Assembly (NCBI GenBank): GCA_036365145.1
Contig: JAEOAD010000982.1
Coordinates: forward strand, 7,528,001-7,592,000
Direction: 5' to 3'
Source of the DNA: Orientallactaga sibirica
Taxonomy: Eukaryota; Chordata; Mammalia; Rodentia; Dipodidae
Length of the DNA stretch: 64,000 nt
Shown here: one piece after another, positions 21,850 through 32,624 of the stretch
Layout of the letters: every line of letters starts with the position of its first letter
How positions within the stretch are numbered: the first letter of the stretch is position 1
The notes under the pieces: model-generated
The model's input: only the letters and a program-made list of their open reading frames with translations
What the model was told of the DNA's origin: nothing
Databases searched by the model: none
Position numbers and translations under genes: made by a program

Positions 21850-22215
21850 CGGGAGAGCCAAGATTCACCAAAATACAAGACGAGAACTTGTTTGGAGGTT
21901 CTAGCAGGGGTGTGCAGCTACTTGTATACCTCTGACTGAAGACTGGTCCTCCTCTATTCAGGGAAGAGGGGGTGGAAAGATTGTAAGAGCCACAGGCTGA
22001 GACATCATACCCAGAGGCATTCCCTCCTCTGCCCCAAAAAATAACTGACTGCTGCTCCCACAATGCATAAACCGAAACCGCCTAGGGAATATCTGCAACC
22101 CCACTGAGAAGCGTCCCCAGCTATATGGGGGCAGGGACGAGGGAAAAGAGGGTACCAACACATGATGTCTCCATATGAAATATGTTGTTAATAATAACAA
22201 CAACAATAAAAAACA
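21850..22215 (+). mobile_element. Retroelement 3' region, L1-like (family copy 2)
   Basis: GGGAAGAGGGGGTGGAAAGATTGTAAGAGCCACAGGCTGAGACATCATACCCAGAGGCA blocks match 28258-28580 (reverse) and 3660-4322; ends ATATGTTGTTAATAATAACAAC. The 145-147 codon minus frames here are repeat noise. Confidence 0.6.
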
Positions 22216-22403
22216 CAAAAAAGGACAAGAATAGAAAGCACAGTGCTTAGCACTAGATGAATCATCTCTATCACACCTCCAGGGCTCAGGGAATGTTACA
22301 GAGGTAGCTGTAGAAAGAACATGAATATTGCTCTCACTGCTAGTCAGAGAACCTTCTCTATGGAGATGTGGTAGACAATGAGGACACTCAAAACTCATCA
22401 AAG
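22216..22403 (+). mobile_element. L1 3' UTR-like fragment, probable
   Basis: CTCCAGGGCTCAGGGAATGTTACAGAGGTAGC parallels 22665-22700 (CCAAGGCTCAGGAAACATTG), so both are likely parts of one L1 3' UTR lineage. The following SINE separates them. Confidence 0.45.
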
Positions 22404-22406
22404 AAG

Positions 22407-22600
22407 GGCTGGAGAGATGGCTTAGTGGTTAAGGCATTTGCCTATGAAGCCTAAGGACCCAGGTTCAATTCCACAGTACCCACATAAGCCACCTTCACAA
22501 GGTGGCACATGTGTCTGGAGTTTGATTGCAGTGGCTACAGGCCCTGGCATGGCCATTCTCTCCCCCCCCATCAAATAAATAAATAAGTAAATTTTTTTAA
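22407..22600 (+). repeat. DIP-like SINE with TSD
   Basis: GGGCTGGAGAGATGGCTTAG start; CTCATCAAAG before and after. Confidence 0.92.
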
Positions 22601-22619
22601 AAACCTCATCAAAGTAGAA

Positions 22620-23015
22620 AATAAAACTGTCCGGAGACAAACACTAAAGGAGATTTCTACCACATCCAGATCCAAGGCTCAGGAAACATTGTGGAAGAGG
22701 ATGCAGAAAGAATATGAGTCACAAAGTGAATCTGCATACTTTAGGGCACTGTCTTCCCAACATGAACCAATTGGTGCATTCATGACCTCATAGTGGTTAC
22801 CAATATCCCCACAAGATTAGCCTGGTCCTCAGCCCATCAACATTTTGACATGGAGGATAAAAGAGGGCAAATGGAGCAAGTGAACAAAGCAGCTGAAGGA
22901 CTACCTTGAAAGAGGAGAGTACTTAGGGAGTGGGGGAGAGGTACAAAAGAGGGTAAAGGGACAAGAACATGATCATATTACTATATGGTCATATATTAAA
23001 GTTCTCAATAAAAAA
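22620..23015 (+). mobile_element. L1 3' UTR and terminus
   Basis: GAAGAGGATGCAGAAAGAATATGAG, CATGACCTCATAGTGG, GTGGGGGAGAGGTACAAAAG, ATTAAAGTTCTCAATAAAAAA. The final block matches 18820-18850. Confidence 0.6.
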
Positions 23016-23224
23016 GTACTCCAGTAACATAATTACCTAATTTGAACTCTTGTATTCAGAATCCATCCACCTATGTCATTCCCAGACATATGAGCTGCTA
23101 ATTTATCTTTCTTACCTAAGCTAACTTGAGTCAAGTTTCTGTCACCTGCACCCAAAAAGCCCTGACTCAGATTGATCATGGACTCATTGAATGAACTTGG
23201 TACAAGAACTTCTGAGATCATCTA

Positions 23225-23422
23225 ATATAATGGCTCTCAGTGTGGTCTCTGAAGCCAGCAGCCTCAGCCTTCTTGGAAACTTGTTAGAGATGCAAACCCT
23301 GGAATCCCACGCCAAATTAATGAATCAGAACGTCTGGAGGTGGGGTCCAGCCCTCACTCAGGTTGAACAAGCCCTCCAGAGGCTTCATGATCCACATTAA
23401 GTTTGGAAAATATCGTTCTAGA
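23225..23422 (-). mobile_element. MER5-like hAT element, near full length
   Basis: GGCTCTCAGTGTGGTCTC, GGAAACTTGTTAGAGATGCAAA, GAATCAGAACGTCTGGAGGTGGGG, AACAAGCCCTCCAGAGGC: long collinear match to antisense MER5A (about 190 bp). Confidence 0.85.
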
Positions 23423-24320
23423 TGTGAAACCAGAGGTCCAGAAAAGGGAGTTAACTTACTGACTGACAGAGGTAGTAGTCAGTGGTGGCCTCAGCCCCAG
23501 GCCCTTTTAGTAGTCTAAGAGCTGTGGGGCTGAGAAAGGAGGGCCACTCGCAGTATTGAGGAAAGCAACACATGGGTTGGCAAATAAGAGGGGGGAAAAT
23601 ATTTTAGGTCAAATAATACAGTATGGTTGGAAACACTTGCTGTGTGTTTCCACAGGAGTTTAGAGAATCTTTTACTCATCTTGGCTCCCCAGCTGAGCCA
23701 ACGACAATGTGTTAAAACTCCATGGCCAATGGCTGGAAGCCAGGAGAGTCCTTTTCATGTGCCAGCAAAGAGGAATTTCTTAGAAAAGCTACAGAAATTA
23801 TGCTACTATCACATTTCACTTTGTGGACTGAAGGAATTGGAGAATGAAGCACAAAGCAGGGGACCAAAGTGATTCCCGAGTGTCACCTCTCCCGTTGCAA
23901 GAAAGGGATTTTATTGTTGTTCTTGACCAAGCAGTGGCTCCCCGGAGGGAAACTGGGCATCTAACCTGGTGACTTGGAGAATAAGTTGTGTTTTGGAACT
24001 TTCCTTTTCAGGTGGAGGGATAGCAGCAGTGTCCCAGTGTTTCCCTAGAATCTAGCAGCCCTCGTTCTGATTACTTGCTCACTCTGTTCTGGGGACATGG
24101 TCTATCTTGAAATAAACCCAGGAGAAGAGAGGGCCCAGCATCCATATTTAGGAAGCTTTCCCTATAGTTTCTGCTCCTATTCTTTATTAGTGGTTTTTTT
24201 TCCTCCTCCTATTCTTGAGTGTTCAGATGAGCATAGTAAAGAACAGAGGAATAGATTAACTTTAGAGAGTACAAGCCTTTAGTAGTCAACATACACTTTT
24301 CCTTTGAGACATCTACTCAG
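23423..24320. other. Low-repeat DNA
   Basis: No repeat named. Frames at 23627-23872 and 24097-24282 have no flanking splice sites or domains. Confidence 0.35.
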
Positions 24321-24324
24321 GCAA

Positions 24325-24460
24325 GGCCAAGCTGAGCACGCTGGCATATGCTTATAATCACAGCACTAGGGAGTCTGAAGCAGGAGGATCACCACGAGTT
24401 CAAGGTTAGCATGGACTATGTATGGGGACTTTATCTTAATAAACAAAAAGCAAAAAAAGG
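24325..24460 (+). repeat. Old B1 SINE
   Basis: GCTGAGCACGCTGGCATATG, GAAGCAGGAGGATCACCACG, ATCTTAATAAACAAAAAGC. Confidence 0.7.
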
Positions 24461-24483
24461 TGGGAGTGATGGCACACTTTTGT

Positions 24484-24633
24484 AATCTTTATTTTATTTT
24501 TGGTTTTTCGAGCTCTAGACCAGGCTGACCTGGAATTCACTATATAGTCTCAGGGTGGCCTTGAACTCAGTGATCCTCCTACCTCTGTCTCCCAAGTGCT
24601 GGGATTAAAGGCGTGCACCACCACACCCAGCTC
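24484..24633 (-). repeat. B1 SINE
   Basis: TTTTGGTTTTTCGAGCTCTAG (a short deletion at the 3' end), CCAGGCTGACCTGGAATTC, GTGCACCACCACACCCAGC. Confidence 0.9.
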
Positions 24634-24702
24634 AACTGTATTTTAATAAGCTCTCCTGGTGATTCTGATACAGACTTAGATTTGAGAAGTATTGGTCCTC
24701 AT
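24634..24702 (-). mobile_element. MER5-like hAT end
   Basis: TTTTAATAAGCTCTCCTGGTGATTCTGATACAGAC and TTTGAGAAGTA; one end only. Confidence 0.55.
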
Positions 24703-25345
24703 CCATCATGGTAATAATGCGCCCTTCATAGTGACTGGCTCCTAAAGTGAGGCTTAAGCTAATCAGTGTTTAGCAACCCTTTTTCCTTCAGCAGCTGTAA
24801 TTCCTCCAGAGCTGGTCTTGTGCCCAATGCAATGAAAGGAAGGCAAGTAATTCCATAGTTGAAAAAGTAGAGCTCTGTTCTCCTTCTCCTGCCATTTCCC
24901 CTGCCTCTTTGGATGACACAGCTGAGGAACTGTGCTGCCTTCTTTGCTCCTAGCAGTCAGCATACAACCCTGAAGGAAAGCAGGCTGAGGGCAGAGCTGA
25001 CACAGAATCTTTGTAATGTGATCCTCCTGTCCCAACCCCCACAGTATATTTCCTTATGGTTTAAGCCAGTTGGATTTGTGGTTTCTGGTACTTACTGCCA
25101 AAAATATTGTAAATACAGATGATATCAAGGAAGTAAGGGGACAATAAGCATACCAAAAATATTTTCAGATGATGAAGGATGTATTAAGGCTAACAGATAC
25201 TTTTTTTCACCAACTTCTAAAACACTAGGCAGAGTCAAGTTGAGAAAAACTATTTAATACAAATAAAATGGAGTAACACTTCATGAAGTAGGTTCCTGAT
25301 CAGAGAATTGGCTAAAAATGTACAGGTTTGTTTAAAAAAAAGGGG
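24703..25345. other. No gene recognised
   Basis: Opposed 69-90 codon frames overlap at 24763-25122; neither resembles a known protein. Confidence 0.35.
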
Positions 25346-25349
25346 GGGG

Positions 25350-25612
25350 TGGAGAGATGGCTCAGTGGTTAAGGGGCCTGCCTCCTAAGCCTAAGAACGC
25401 TGGTTCCAATCTCCAGCTGTTCCAATCTCCAGGTCCCACGTTTAGCCAGATGCAAAGTGATGCAAGGGTGCAATGTTGCACTTGACCACAAGGGGGCGCA
25501 CACATCTGGATTTTGTTCCCAGCAGCTGAGAGACTGCTGGCGCGCCCATCTCTATCTGTCTTCCTCTCCCTCTCTCTCTGTCTCTCTCCAAAAAAGGGCG
25601 GGGGGAATAATG
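25350..25612 (+). repeat. DIP-like SINE, long subfamily
   Basis: Carries the AAGTGATGCAAGGGTGCAAT insertion before CACAAGGGGGCGC, like 3370-3655, plus a local 16-bp duplication (GTTCCAATCTCCAG repeated) near 25391-25432. Confidence 0.85.
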
Positions 25613-26984
25613 TTCTAGATTAGCTTGGAGACTATTGTAGCCAGAAAGTAAGAAAGTTCTCCCAAAAGGATGGAGACACAGAAGCTAAACTCCCAGTAAC
25701 TGAAGCTGAGACTGTCTAACAAAATAAATAACAATAGCATTGGTATCATCCGAAGACTAAGATAATCCAGGAGTCTATATTGATTTAAGTAGCAATAGAA
25801 TGAGTAAAGAAATGAGGGAGAAGTTACAGCTCATCCTTCTAGAATAATTCTAATGAATTAATGAAGAAGCAATGAGGGACATAGCAACATCACAGTAATA
25901 TTTGCTGTAGGCAAGATCCACCAAGGGATGCTACAGTGGGCAGAGAGCTTAAGAAAAAATAAACTATTTGTATAACCTCAAACTATCTTCCTCCAGGAGA
26001 AAGTAGATGGCTAAGGCAAACTAGGGTACTATGGGGAGGGGAGTTCTATCCAAATTTCCCCCTTGGTTTCAGAGACAAGAAAAGCAAAAGATCCAATTAA
26101 ATTGAGTGGGCAAGACTTCAGGGATCCCTCCTGCAGACCAACAGGGGCATTGCTTTTCAGTTAGCACTGAGCTGGATCTGGCCTTACCCTGGAAGTTGTC
26201 CTATTTCTCAAGAACCCAAACCCAAAAGGACTCCTTTCCCCACCCACTCTAAAACTCCATAGCTCTGGAATTTCTCATTGCCAAGCAGGGTGGTGGCGAG
26301 TTTCACCAGCTAATCCCAGCATGCAGCTTGACTGGGTTGTCTTTAGTTTCCTGTGGATTTTCAGGTTATTTGTATTGGCCCAGTGCCATATTCATCCCTT
26401 TCCAAACTGGAACACATTCTCAGAAAGGGTTGGTCCCATCATCTTCATCTTAGTTGAAGCCCAAGTCTGGCTGCATTTTTCATTAAATTGCCATTTGTAA
26501 CTTTCATTGAATAGAATGACAGCATGTCCAACTGTCTTCATTCAGTATTTTCACAAGAGAGAGCCTTCTTACCTCCCAGGAGAGTAGGTGATTTATCTAT
26601 CTCCTCCGTTGTGCAATTGCTTCACCACCAATACAGCTAACACAATGTTCTGGAGAAAAATGTTGCTGTATCACACAGTGACTTCACTCAAGTTGGCAGC
26701 GACTGATTTCTCACCTAGATCCTCCAAAGCCTGGAACACAAGGGTAGAATTAACTCCTTAGAGATTAAACTACTCTGCTTTCATTGAGAGTGAGTACATG
26801 GAGGACCAAGACCATCTCTTGCCCATCCCAGAGTCTGGCACATAGCAGGTGTGGTAATCAGCACCCTTCCCCAAGTAATTCCAACTCTTCTCTTCTCTTC
26901 CTGGGCCTTTGTAGGGCTACATATTCTGACTCCTTGTGCCTGGGCAACTATGGAAATACTTCAGCCCAAAAGTTGGGAGAAGTG
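25613..26984. other. Low-repeat DNA
   Basis: About 1.4 kb without a SINE or L1. GAGTCTGGCACATAGCAGGTG near 26830 recalls an L2 3' end but is too short to call. No exon signal. Confidence 0.35.
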
Positions 26985-27213
26985 GAGCTGGAGAGATGGC
27001 TTAGTGGTTAAGCATTTGCCTGGGAAGCCTAAGGACCCTGGTTGAAGGCTCAATTCCCCAGTACCCACATAAGCCAGATACACAAGGTGGCACGTGCATC
27101 TGGAGTTCATTGGCAGTGGCTGGAGGCCCTGGCATGCCCATTCTCTTCTCTCTCTCTGCCTCTTTCTCTGTCTGTTGCTCTCATATAAATAAATAAAAAT
27201 AAACAAAAAATTT
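26985..27213 (+). repeat. DIP-like SINE with 17-bp TSD
   Basis: AAAAGTTGGGAGAAGTG occurs just before the GAGCTGGAGAGATGGC head and just after the A-rich tail. Confidence 0.95.
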
Positions 27214-27457
27214 AAAAAGTTGGGAGAAGTGTTGAGCAACAATTCTATGTTGAAATCTTAATGCTGGTGGCCCAGAGTTCTTACCATATGTAGAATCCTG
27301 CTTCTAACTAGGATGAACACATTGTATAAGAAAAATGTGCATGTATGTAATTATATGAAGCATTGTTTACCGAAGCATAAGCTAGGCTGTCCTCACTGAT
27401 CTCCTAAGTATAAAATACACTGTGCATGTGGGTGGGGGTGTGTGTGTGTAACTTTTT

Positions 27458-27592
27458 TTTGAGACAAGGTCTTATATAGCCCAGGATGGGCTAAAACTTG
27501 ACACATAGCTAAGGATGAACTTGAACTCTTTATCCTCCTGCCTCCACCTCCCATGTACTAAGATTACAGGCAATGAACTACCATGCAGAGCT
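27458..27592 (-). repeat. Old B1 SINE
   Basis: TTTGAGACAAGGTCTTATATAGC, CCTCCTGCCTCCACCTCCC, AAGATTACAGGCAATG. First of three antisense B1s in a row. Confidence 0.8.
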
Positions 27593-27621
27593 TGTTTTTA
27601 GTTTTGTTATATACATTAAAA

Positions 27622-27764
27622 ATTGTTTTTCAAGGTAAGGTCTCACTGTAGCCCAGGCTCACCTGGAACTCATTCTGTAGTCCCAGGCTGGCCTTGAACT
27701 CAGCAATTCTCCTACCTCTGCCTCCCAAGTGTTGGGATTAAAGGTGTGCACCACCATGCCTGGC
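27622..27764 (-). repeat. B1 SINE
   Basis: TTTCAAGGTAAGGTCTCACTG to GCACCACCATGCCTGGC. Middle of three. Confidence 0.9.
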
Positions 27765-27884
27765 TACACTTTTTTTGATACAAGGATTTGCTATGTAATT
27801 CAGGCTGGCCTTTCACTCATGATCCTCCTTCCTCAGTCTCCCTACTGTTGGGAATACAGGTGTGCACTGCTACACTTAGCTAAA
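27765..27884 (-). repeat. Old B1 SINE
   Basis: GATACAAGGATTTGCTATG, CAGGCTGGCCTTTCACTC, GTTGGGAATACAGGTGTG. Third of three. Confidence 0.8.
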
Positions 27885-28256
27885 ATAAATGTCAAATAAA
27901 CAAATGACTTAAGTCAGAAAAGACTTCTGAGAGGTGATAAAGGAGAGATATTTGTCTAATTATAGGTGTGTGACAAGTTACAGCCATGTTAGGTAGAAGG
28001 CATTTAGTGTTTTATTTATATAGTATGCTGTTTCTGTTCGATACTTTTTAATTGGGATGTGAGACTGTTGATGAAGACTAAGAGGGTACCCAAATTACCC
28101 AAACCAACCAACATTGGCTCTACAACTATAATTTTGACTGCCTTCATCACTCTCTATGTATTTTACAAACAGAGAACTGAGATCCAGCTTATTTAAATAA
28201 AAACACTGATTTGTAAACTGTCGAACTTGGTAGATACACAATCCTCTATTTTCAAA
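27885..28256. other. No gene recognised
   Basis: AT-rich; no repeat named. Confidence 0.35.
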
Positions 28257-28257
28257 T

Positions 28258-28580
28258 TTATTATTATTATTGACAACATATTTTTATAGATACATCATGT
28301 CCCTTGTCCCTGCCCCCATTCCACCGGGGAGTCTCCTCAGTGGGGTTGCAGGTAGTCTCCATGGGGTTGTAGTTTATGCGTTATGGGAGCAGCAGTCAGT
28401 TATTTTTTTGGGGGGAGGGAATGCCTCTGGGCATGATATCTCAACCTGTGGCTCTTACAATCTTTCTTCCCCCTATTCCACAAAATCCCTGAGCCATGAT
28501 GGGTGAGTTTTAAGTCTACTTCAGTGATGAGCTCCTAGGAGCCTCCAGACCTCTGTTTTGGTAAGGGTCAAATATCCTCC
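28258..28580 (-). mobile_element. Retroelement 3' region, L1-like (family copy 3)
   Basis: TTATTATTATTGACAACATA end, GTTATGGGAGCAGCAGTCAG, GCCTCTGGGCATGATATCTC, GGCTCTTACAATCTTTC, GAGCCATGATGGGTGAG: reverse complement of the blocks in 21850-22215. Confidence 0.65.
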
Positions 28581-28649
28581 TTTACTTTTCAAATTTTGTA
28601 TCAGGTACTTACTTTTGCTATGCCATCATTCTATGTTTCCTACATAGAT

Positions 28650-28832
28650 GTTAACAGATCAAGGGCTTGAGAGTCACACTCCACTGATTCTAGTCCTGGC
28701 CCTATCACTTATTAGCCATGGGCCTCTGGAGAGGCTGCTCGATGTCGTCGTGACTCAGTTACTTCAGCTGAGTAGCTCTGAAAATTTAGTGAAACCAAGT
28801 ATAAAGTATTTAGCAATCTATTATGTCAATTA
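28650..28832 (+). repeat. MIR
   Basis: GGGCTTGAGAGTCACACTCC, TAGTCCTGGCCCTATCACTTATTAGCC, CTCAGTTACTTCAGCTGAG: sense MIR with its core. Confidence 0.8.
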
Positions 28833-29559
28833 TAATTGTTGATATTCTAGACCGTCAATCCACTGTCTTCACTTGAACCTGAGTCACATGGTTCTTGTCA
28901 CGCTCTCCTGCCTTTGGGAAACAATGGATCTGTTTTAGAACATCATGTGGTATTTGTAAACTATTTGGCCACAGATCAATTGCATTTAAAGTTCTAAGAA
29001 GAACTGGGCCCAGAGCACTGGTGAGTGTTATTCACCTTTGCCACCTCCTTTGGCCAAGAACTGATACTACAAGATCCTCTAGTGGGAGAAGGCAAGGAGA
29101 CAAGGATTTCTGCTCCCCCACACACTTGAGCTCTGCCATGCCTGCTAATTGTCCTGTGCTGGTGATGAAACTCTCACCAGCTCAAAGACTTTGTGGGGTA
29201 CGGGCCAAAGTCACCCACTCTCTACTTGCTGAAACATCAGCCCACAGGCTTTGAATAAATATTTAATCACAAATCCTGACCACCTACCATCTTTCTTTAT
29301 GTTATCCATCAGTACCTGAGTAGGAGGGAAGATGATGAGGGCTCACTTCAGGAAAATGCTGATAGACCCTCTGACTGGGGAGTCAAACTTGAGGTTAGAT
29401 CTCAGCCTCTTTTCTCTTTTTTGGGTTCTAATGTTAGAGTTATGTTGATCTGTGAGTCAAGAAGAATGCAAGAGGATCAAAATACAAAATTTTAATTTTA
29501 GGGTAAGAGCTGACTCACGTTTGTTTTTCAGACATATTTTCTTCAAGTGCTTTTTTTTT
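28833..29559. other. No gene recognised
   Basis: The 119-codon + frame 28895-29254 is the longest here; it has no domain, biased composition or splice context that would support it. Confidence 0.35.
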
Positions 29560-30065
29560 TGTTGTTTCGTATTGTTTTGTTTTAGAGGTAGGGTCTCACT
29601 CTAGCCCTGGCTGACCTGGAACTTAATCCCCAAGCTAGCCTCAAACTCATGGTGATCCTCCGACCTGAGTATTGCAATTACCTTTGCATTGCTGGCACAA
29701 AGTAACCAAAAGCAGATGATGGGAGGAAAAGGTGTTTATTTTGGCTGATAAACTCAAGAGGAAGCTCCATGATGGTTGGGCAAAATGTGGCATAAGAAGA
29801 GGCTGGACATCACCTCCTGGCCAACATCAGATAGACAACAGCAGCCAGAGAGTGAGATGAACACTGGCAAGGGGAAGCTGACTGTAACACACATAAGCCC
29901 ACTCCCAACAACACACTTCCTCCAGCAAGGCTCTAATTCCCAAATTGCCACCAGCTGGTAACTCAGCATTCAGACTACATGAATTTATGGGGGACACCTA
30001 ATTCAAACCACTACACTCAACTTCCTGAGTGCTGGAATTAAAGGCGTGCACCACCACACCAGGCC
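29560..30065 (-). repeat. B1 SINE split by an LTR
   Basis: The first part runs TTTTAGAGGTAGGGTCTCACT to TGATCCTCCGACCT. The rest resumes after the LTR at TTCCTGAGTGCTGGAATTAAAGGCGTGCACC (from about 30019). Confidence 0.88.
29666..30015 (-). mobile_element. Solo MaLR LTR, antisense, inside a B1
   Basis: Read on the minus strand it starts TGTAGTGGTTTGAATTAGG and carries TAAACACC...; same subfamily as 38098-38387 and 56505-56853. I could not settle the 5-bp duplication, so the left edge may be off by a few bases. Confidence 0.8.
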
Positions 30066-30149
30066 CTTAAAGTGATATAATTTGTCTAAAGGAAAAACAT
30101 GCTTAGTCTAATATCTTAATTTTGCAAATATTAGCAATTTTTAGTATGA

Positions 30150-30850
30150 GATACTCATATTTGAACTTTTTATTGAAGTAAGACATACATAGTGCTCATA
30201 GGTAAGAAGTATAATGAATTTTCACAAATGTAATAAATAGACCCATGTAACCAACACTGAGGTCAAGATCATTACCTAATGCTCTCCCTATAAGCCTTTC
30301 TTATTGTCCCTTGAATGTTTCCTGTAGTTCAGCAGTGACCGTGACATTGAGGCATGACAGCATAGATTAATGGTGCCTGTTTGTAAAAGCAAAATACGTA
30401 TGTGTAGTTCTCTGTCTGATTTCCTTCACTCACACTGTTTATTTGAAGTTCATTTATATTCAGCATGCCAGTGGTTCATATATTCTCATGACTGCCTGAT
30501 ATCCCATTTTGTGGCTGTACAACCACTATATGCCAACACCCTCTGCCCCCTTTCTATCAGTGCTGGAGCTTGAACCTAAAGCCTCACACATGCCAGGCAA
30601 ATGCTCATACCACTGAGCCACACCCAGTCCTCTTGTTACTTTTTATTTTGAGACAGAATCTCAGTAATCTGCCCAGGCTGGCCTTGAACTTGTGATCTTC
30701 GTGTCTCAGCTTCCTGAGTAGTTTGGATTACAGGCTCATGTTACCAGGCCTGGCCTCGCCTCAACCCATTCTACAGTTGATGGGCATTTGGGCAGGTTCC
30801 AATTATTAAAGATACATTCATGAAATTCTGGCTCATCTCATTTGGTAAAC
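30150..30850 (-). mobile_element. Ancient L1 3' region, antisense
   Basis: TTTTATTGAAGTAAGACATAC, TGAATTTTCACAAATG, ATGTAACCAACACTGAGGTCAAG, then TCATGACTGCCTGATATCCC and TGATGGGCATTTGGGCAGGTTCC: order of an old mammalian L1 3' end. SINEs interrupt it. Confidence 0.75.
30537..30756 (-). repeat. ID-like plus old B1
   Basis: AGTGCTGGAGCTTGAACC...TACCACTGAGCCACACCCAG (ID) followed by TTTTGAGACAGAATCTCAG...GGATTACAGGC (B1). They lie next to each other and may be two insertions or one composite. Confidence 0.7.
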
Positions 30851-31829
30851 ATACACACTTTGGTGTTGCATCTACAAGCCCACTAGCACTGTATGGGAAT
30901 TTTGGCAGCTCGATACAATATGAAGTCTGTTTCTAATTAGTCAAAGCAATATAAGTTAATTAAAACAACCAATTTCCCCTGTCCTAATAACACTCAAACT
31001 GTTTATTAAATACACTCTTTCCCCCTTGTCATAACTTCTAACTTTTTAAGTAACCTGGGTGAACTCCTGACCTCCATCTACTCTTCCTTAATCCAGCCAG
31101 CCAAAAGTCTCTCTGAAAACACTGTCCATTCATTTATCCATCTAGAATATCGTGGATGTTAATAAATTTGGTGTTTGCAAAAGAGATTCAATGAATACTG
31201 CGAAGGTGAGTGTATATTTTAACCTTCACTGTGGCTAATATGGCAGTCAGTCGACTCAAATGTGCCTTGCTTATCTGCCCTTTGTAAAAATCGCATCTCC
31301 AGGGCTGAGAATGCAATTCAGAATCCAATTTGGGGCATAAAGAAAAATGCTGTATTCACCTGCGGGTTTATAACAAAAGACAACCATGCTTTTAAACTCA
31401 TAAATCATTTTGTAATCATAGGTGCTATTTGACTAAAAAGAGGAGAGGAGTCAAAAGGAATTAGAAAGGAAATTCAGAATGCTTATACACCCCTATCCAT
31501 TTCTACAAGCGATTCATGTGGTAGAACTTATCCTGTAGCTTCCCATCCGTGAAGTGGGTACTTTGACAAGCTGCCGAGGTTATCTGTGTTATACATACAC
31601 ACACACGAAGCTGTTGTTCTATGAACGTGCTGCATGTGGAGACGCTGTTGGCAGGGCTTGGCGATTGTAGAAAAGACAAGGCGAATTTTCTCTATGCCCT
31701 TCCCCTCACACACACTGTTGCCCCCAGCAGGCAGAGCACTGAGGAACCCTACTTTTAGATGCCGGCTGAATTACTTTTTGAATTATTTTTAATAAACGCA
31801 TTTCTGCGTTCAGGAATATTGTGGCAGAG
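30851..31829. other. Single-copy DNA 5' of the CpG island
   Basis: No repeat named for about 1 kb up to the island, as is usual near promoters. Contains short CA runs at 31598. No coding evidence. Confidence 0.4.
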
Positions 31830-31920
31830 GACGGGAGATCTCCCACCTATCAAGGGCGGCGCGTGGCGCTCAAAGGGTGGGCGACCCCTAACTGGAAGCC
31901 GCTGGCCGCTGGCTGTGGAG

Positions 31921-31962
31921 ATGGAGCCCGAAGCTAGGAAGCGCACGGAGTTGGGCGCCTAG
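31921..31962 (+). other. Possible short upstream ORF
   Basis: ATG in good context (GTGGAGATGG: G at -3 and +4) opens 13 codons ending in TAG. It would act as an upstream ORF only if transcription starts left of 31921, which is unknown. Confidence 0.3.
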
Positions 31963-32323
31963 CACGAGAGGAGCTCTTCCTGGCCTGCGGGCGGTCCCCA
32001 CCTCCCCCACCTCCCGAGGCTGAAGCTGCCCCCAGGGCTCCGGCCGGCCGGCCGCGACGCCTTCGTCAGCTCACGCCCTCCTCCGGGCGCCCCGCCCGCT
32101 CCCCACCTCCGCGCCCAGCCTGGCGGCCGCCGAGCTCCGGACGCGCCACGCCACGCCGCGCTGGGCTGCTGCTGGGCGGGCGAGCGGTCCGGGGGCGGCG
32201 GGGGCGGCGCCCAGTCCGCGGGAGGGAGAGAGAGAAGGAGGGACGCGGCCCGACGGAAAGGGGCAAAGGAGGGCCCCGAGGGCGCCAGCGGCCAGCCCGG
32301 CTCTGGGACCCGCAGGCAGGCAG
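31960..32323 (+). other. Putative untranslated first exon with splice donor
   Basis: A strong donor, CAG|GTAAGC, has its GT at 32324-32325 in the 3' half of the CpG island. The upstream sequence is GC-rich and has no long open frame reaching the donor, so the exon would be 5' UTR. The left edge is a guess because the transcription start cannot be seen. The intron would run past the window end, as I find no acceptor-exon-donor unit with coding character downstream. A weaker donor (CCCG|GTGAGC) lies at about 32393. Confidence 0.5.
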
Positions 32324-32617
32324 GTAAGCGTTCGGCGCGCGAGCGCGCGCGCGGCGGAGTCCCTACCCTGTGGGGCTGTTAATCCCCAGCCCGGTGAGCT
32401 GCGGACGGGCGCGGCGGGATGGCTAGCTCCGAGGCGCCACAGGACGGCGGCGGCGGCGCGAAAGGTCCCGGGCCCGGGGGGCAGCTTTTGAGCCGGGGGC
32501 CGCGGGGGCGTCTCCAAACGGCGGAGGCAAAGCGCGGCATGCCCGCTGCGGGAGACTGCGCGCCCGCTGTGGGAAAGGGGGCTCCGAGAGGGGAATCTGC
32601 TTGCCCCAAGCCTTTAA

Positions 32618-32624
32618 ACTCACC
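32618..32624 (-). promoter_or_regulatory. Candidate minus-strand splice donor
   Basis: On the minus strand the sequence reads AGG|GTGAGT, a near-consensus donor inside the island. It would fit a divergent transcript from a bidirectional promoter. A single motif, so weak. Confidence 0.3.

Noticed and set aside
21626..22401. Two overlapping minus frames of 145-147 codons
   Set aside because: They run through an L1-like 3' region and a CTT-rich tract; they are repeat noise.
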